DNA of 64,000 bases from the NCBI GenBank assembly GCA_019914995.1, contig CM034134.1:8378463-8442462 (forward strand), in the 5' to 3' direction. The translations under genes were made by a program, and so were the position numbers. The stretch comes from Acanthochlamys bracteata (taxonomy: Eukaryota > Streptophyta > Magnoliopsida > Pandanales > Velloziaceae). This document shows positions 59,716 through 64,000 of this stretch, one piece after another. A model generated the notes under the pieces. The model was not told the origin of the DNA, searched no databases, and saw nothing but the letters and a program-made list of their open reading frames with translations. Each line of letters starts with the position of its first letter. The first letter of the stretch is position 1.

Positions 59716-62528
59716 ATGGGTTCGTTGTCGTCGGGAGAGTGGTTGGAGAAAGCTTTGTTTGATATTTGCAGTCGTCTTGACAACGTTTCGTTGGATTCAG
59801 ATCTCATCTCTGGTTTGGTCTCCTTCTGTGAACTCGCACCACCACCAGATGCAGCTGATTACATCAAAGTTTGTAACTTTTCTTCAAACCTTTGTGATTT
59901 GTTTTGGTACAAGTTGAAGATTACCTTTTGCGGAACTGTGTTTATTGTGTTCATTATGGACAAAGATTGAGATATTGTTTTTGCTTTCGTTTGTTGTGTG
60001 CTGGATTAGTAAGGTGTTGATTATCTTTGGTTTTGGGTTGTTTTCAGTTGCATAGAAAATTGATGTGTTGTCTCAGTTGTGTTGTATTTGTTGGTTCAAT
60101 TGTTGGCTTGGAAAAGATTTCCTTGTGTTAGTAATGTGCTGGTTATCTCTCTTTTTGGGTTTCTAGTCACTTAGCAAGAAGATTGATGGTTTGTCATCGT
60201 ATGGTCTGCTTGTTGGTTTTGTTCAACGGATTCCTGCGTGAGGTAAATATTGCATTGCGCTTGTCATGTACTCTGCTTCACTTAATTTGCTTTCATAGTT
60301 TTAGGTTCGCAACTGGTGTTCGGTTTGTGCGAGTGTTCATAGATTTTGTAGTGAGTTATTACAGTGCTGGCTTGTTTATAAGTTGCTTATTTTTGTTGAC
60401 GTCTAGTACTATGATGATATGTATGTCGATGTTGTCACTAGCTTCTGTTAAATTTTTGTACTACCATTGTCTCTGATGATATGTGCTGAATGAAAGTGGT
60501 TTACTATCATTTGATTACTTGCTATTAAGCTTAAATGTTTGTTTTTATGTTCTTTGATGCAGAACATTATTGGAGCTGATGCTGGTCGAGATATAATACG
60601 TGAATATTTGTGGAGGCGAGGTTATGATGATCCGAGTTACAGCAGTCTAGAACCTTCAGCCTCAAATGTTCCATCCAATAAGAAGACACCACTTAAGGAA
60701 AATACAGATCCTGCCGCCACGAAGCCAGTGAAAAGTTCTAAAGAAGCATCCGTTTCTGCTGGAGAGTCTTCTAAGAAGCAAGTTGAAGTTGCGGGATCTA
60801 CCGCTGCATCTAAAGGAAACACTGGTACCTCCAGGAAGAAGAAAACTGGAAAAGCAATCTCCCTTGCTGAAGCTGTAAAAGGGTCGGTAGTTTTCCAGCA
60901 AGGGAAACCATGCTCATGCCAAGCTCGCCGACATAAACTTGTTAGCAATTGTTTATCTTGTGGTAAGATAGTATGTGAGCAGGAAGGGGAAGGGCCTTGC
61001 AGTTTCTGTGGTGCGCTTGTGTTGAAGGAAGGTAGTACTTATGCTGGTCTAGAAGATCAAATTGTTCCTCTTTCTGATACTGAAGCTGCTGCGGAAGCAT
61101 ATGCGAAAAGACTTGTTGATTATGACAGGAATGCTGCTGCAAGAACTAAAGTAATAGATGACCAGAGTGACTACTATGAGATAGAAGGCAACAGCTGGCT
61201 ATCTCCAGAGGTATAGTGTTTTCCCAAATCTACTCAGTTATCATTCATAAATGTTTCAAGGGAAACCCTTCAAGTTCTGTTGGCAAGGGATGATAAACCG
61301 TCATTCTGGTTAACCCTGAGCCACATGGATGTTTCTGCTAGAAAGATTCACTTGATACCAAAATCTGATGGCACTATATTAAGTAAAAACAAATGGATGT
61401 ACACATATTTATCCTTTATATGCTTTATGGTTGGGGTTGGGGTAGTTCTAGTTTTGGTGCACGAGAACCTGCCATGTTAGTCAGTAACACTAGTGAATGT
61501 GATTCAAATGGTACAGCATTTTTTGAAATTAATGAATTTTTATAAAAATTATTGTCTCGAGCCTTCTCTGAGATCAAAATGCTCATCTTTATTTTGCTGG
61601 GGAGCTTTTTATTGTAATAAAAAAGATCTTGCCAGCAGTACATACTGGTTTACAATTTGGTTAGTTCGAGTCGCAAGTAACGAGTTATGATGTCATAAAG
61701 CTCTCTCTGTTTCTTTCTGGATGAAGATGGCCTAGGGCTAACATGCAAGCTATATCCATTTTTCTCCTTCAGGAGAAGGATCTGTTGAGAAAGAAGCAAA
61801 AGGAAATTGAAGAAGCAGAGGAGGCCCGGAAGAAGAAATTAATTGTGACCTTTGATTTGCTTGGACGAAAGGTGCATTAGTTGCTCTTTCTCAATAGGTC
61901 GTTGATTCAGTTACCTAAATTCAAATTTTTATATTTGTTTTGCGTCTTCTTCATTGATGAGTACGACAGGTGTGCATGCTCCTTCTGGTAATAGAACATG
62001 GAACCTTAGAGCAGGTTGTAGTGGTTTCTGAAAATTCGATGTGTTGCTATTTGATTACATTTGAATCCAAATCATCTGCCAAGTTGAATTTCAGAATGCA
62101 ACTTTTTGCAAACGATTTTAACAACTGACTAGGATACTCACTCGTATCAAAACCAAAATTCTCATCTGCTAACTTCTGGACGCTTTGTAATTCAGGTGGT
62201 AATGAGCAAAGATGAAGCCTCAGAGTTGGAATCAGACTTAAGCATATTAAGGCCATCCGAGGAGAGAGAAGGAAACCGCATAAAGCCTAACCCTGCTGTC
62301 AAAGTGCATCCAGTTTTTATAACACAGCCATCTCAGCGTCCTGCCAAGAGGCAGCAGAACAACAAATTAGCCGGCGGTCTTTGCCTGGAGATAAGTGGAA
62401 GAGTGCAGCATGATGGCGGCGACCTGCGTAGGTTTATGATTGATGGTTCAGGGGAAGGTAGTTCTCTGAAAGGAGCTATGTCTGTTCATGACGGGGATGC
62501 TCCTGAGTGTTCTGTTGATTACGACTAA
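59716..62528 (+). CDS. Activating signal cointegrator 1 homologue (ASC-1/TRIP4)
   Basis: A homologue of TRIP4, in animals a subunit of the ASC-1 complex that serves as transcription coactivator and splits collided ribosomes. Four exons: 59716-59868, 60563-61210, 61773-61871 and 62196-62528, all joined in phase 0, giving 410 residues. After an N-terminal helical region (GEWLEKALFDICSRL; later AGRDIIREYLWRRGYDD) and a Lys/Ser-rich linker comes the C2HC5 zinc finger at residues 168-200, with Cys168, Cys170, His175, Cys181, Cys184, Cys189, Cys197 and Cys200. A charged helix (LLRKKQKEIEEAEEARKKKL) follows. The ASCH domain of the longer animal protein is not present; plant homologues known to me are of similar short length. 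The frame is intact. Confidence 0.92.
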
Positions 62529-63030
62529 AGTCCCTCGCTGATGAAAATTTAGAAAATATAGTTTGTTAACAGATTTATATCTATTTGGAAATTCAGAATG
62601 CATACAAGTTTTGTGGTAAGAAATTTTTCTAGCCTTCTTTTGTTGGCGTTGACATATAATTCACTGCCACTTCTGGACTATCTTTAGTGCACAACATACA
62701 ACTGCAAACATTTCAAAGAAACATTTCACTTTCTTTCACAAAACAACTGCAAGAATGTACAAGCATTCTACAAAGCTGCATTCGTTTATTTGTAGAAGTT
62801 TGGTGCATTGGCAACCAAAAAGTTTGATATGTACACAGTAATTCATTGGCTTTTGAACAAGCCAGCTTACAACAAATCATGACTAAGAAACACGAAATAA
62901 TACATGATCCTCTAACATTCTCTACACTGAAAGGCACCTGTCTCTTTGCTTGCCATGACACACTAGATTCTCACACTGGAGTTAAATTACATGAAGCCCG
63001 TTTTACATACACAACATGAAGAGACAGCTG
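62529..63030. other. Space between convergent TRIP4 and RING-CH genes
   Basis: Contains both 3' UTRs; no further gene recognised. Confidence 0.5.
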
Positions 63031-63744
63031 CTATTGCTGTGGCTCATGTTGAGGAGTAGCAGGTGATTCAGGTGCTATAGTAAATTGCAGGCCCCTACCT
63101 TGTCCAGACTGTAGGATAAAAGCCACTTCTGTTGCTGCTAAGGCTGCTGCTTCCTGGTAAAAGGGAGTAAAGGAATAAGAAAAGATGCATTCCTTAAAAC
63201 TTTATGGTTGTTCCCAAGAATAGAATCTCAGATTCATGCTGACTGACTCATTTGGGTTTCTGGAAAAGAAATCAAACATCTGCCATAATTTTCAAACAAT
63301 AATTCAGCTTTATCAGATTATTTCTCCCCATTTCCCATCCTTTTTAGTAAACTGATGGCCTCTCATGCACTCACATCAATTAAGCATGAACACAATATTG
63401 AAAGGTCACTTAGTTGAGGTTATTTAATATACGCAGATGATTGCTCTCCAATAAATAAATATACCTTTTGCAAGAATTGAAAGAAACTAACCTGTCTTTG
63501 TCTGCGGCGCTGCAAAATACTTATTGCCCAGGCCATGATATAACACGGCAACAAAAATCCAGCAACCCTTAGCAGGAAAAGCTGTTAAAACAATATGGAT
63601 GTTATGGTTTAGTGTAAGTCATAAAGGAGCTATAACCATGTTCATATGAAATATTTAACTTACTGAGAAAATGGCGGAAGCATCATCCTCATCTCCATCA
63701 CTTGTTATGGACAATGCATGCCTTAGTAGCAGAAGAGCCATTAA
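63031..63744 (-). CDS. RING-CH (RINGv/MARCH-like) E3 ubiquitin ligase, C-terminal part only
   Basis: Three 3' exons are visible on the minus strand: 63744-63664, about 63581-63493 and 63153-63031, in phase with one another. They encode a C-terminal region typical of plant RINGv proteins with a DUF3675 tail: LMALLLLRHALSITSDGDED, then a hydrophobic segment LFLLRVAGFLLPCYIMAW, then ISILQRRRQRQEAAALAATE, VAFILQSGQGRGLQFTIAPE and the end at PQHEPQQ. These are membrane-anchored ubiquitin ligases. The catalytic RING-CH domain would lie upstream, beyond the right edge of the window, so catalytic residues cannot be checked. Confidence 0.85.
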
Positions 63745-64000
63745 CTAAAAGAATCAAGCACAAGGCAATCATGTTATGGAGGTGAATCAAAACAAACCTA
63801 GCATCTTAATGGTATGATTAGAATCATCAGAAGGCTGATTAGAAACACAGCTATGCCAGACAATTAACTAGCTAAAAGTGTTGAGTTAAAAGAGTTAATT
63901 TAGACCTAAGCTAAGCTTATAAATGAACAGAAAGCAACTACAAGTTTCAGAAGCAAACCGAAACAGATGGTTCAAAGAGATTATCTAATTAACTATACAA
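63745..64000 (-). other. Presumed intron of the RING-CH gene to the window edge
   Basis: A CTTTTAG acceptor adjoins the exon at 63744; the rest shows no coding segment and runs off the window. Confidence 0.5.

Overview
The window is nuclear DNA from a flowering plant, most likely a eudicot. The evidence is spliced plant-specific genes (CLE peptide, MINI ZINC FINGER, R2R3-MYB, NAC, tau-class GST, DUF1666, P-class PPR), short GT-AG introns, very AT-rich intergenic DNA, and Copia retrotransposons and MITE-like repeats between genes. I cannot name a species.

Layout, left to right: a CLE45-type signalling peptide gene (+, 1.1 kb); a two-exon exostosin-family (GT47) glycosyltransferase (-, 2.4-4.2 kb); a single-exon MINI ZINC FINGER gene (-, 6.6-6.9 kb); a nine-exon ASY3 meiotic chromosome-axis gene (-, 10.6-16.2 kb, leader to about 17.4 kb); a three-exon R2R3-MYB of subgroup 1 (-, 21.1-22.4 kb); a nearly full-length but inactivated Copia element (+, 25.8-31.1 kb); a DUF1666 gene with one membrane segment (+, 36.3-39.0 kb); ribosomal protein eL34 (+, 40.0-41.7 kb); a tau-class glutathione transferase (-, 42.1-42.9 kb); an older, internally deleted Copia element (-, 46.3-50.0 kb); a FEZ-like NAC gene (+, 52.2-53.7 kb); unassigned exon-like fragments (-, 54.5-55.8 kb); a PPR pseudogene split by a transposon (-, 55.9-58.9 kb); a TRIP4/ASC-1 homologue (+, 59.7-62.5 kb); and the 3' end of a RING-CH E3 ligase gene running off the right edge (-).

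The genes do not form a pathway; this is an ordinary plant gene neighbourhood. I rebuilt gene models by joining open reading segments at splice sites, checking that exon phases add up and that the protein matches its family. Homology calls rest on recalled family motifs, not a search.

The more unusual content is in the repeats. A non-autonomous element of about 850 bp occurs twice with perfect 9-bp target duplications (23989-24837 and 57159-58010) and twice more as decayed copies (43.5-45.7 kb). It has TIRs beginning near GGGGTGGCAATAT and long subterminal direct repeats, which suggests a Mutator-like element. A second, shorter AT-rich family (about 200-260 bp, ends GAGCGTTTGAAA / TTTCAAACGCTC) recurs at least eight times. 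I found no CRISPR array, no tRNA or rRNA gene and no convincing new multi-gene system.
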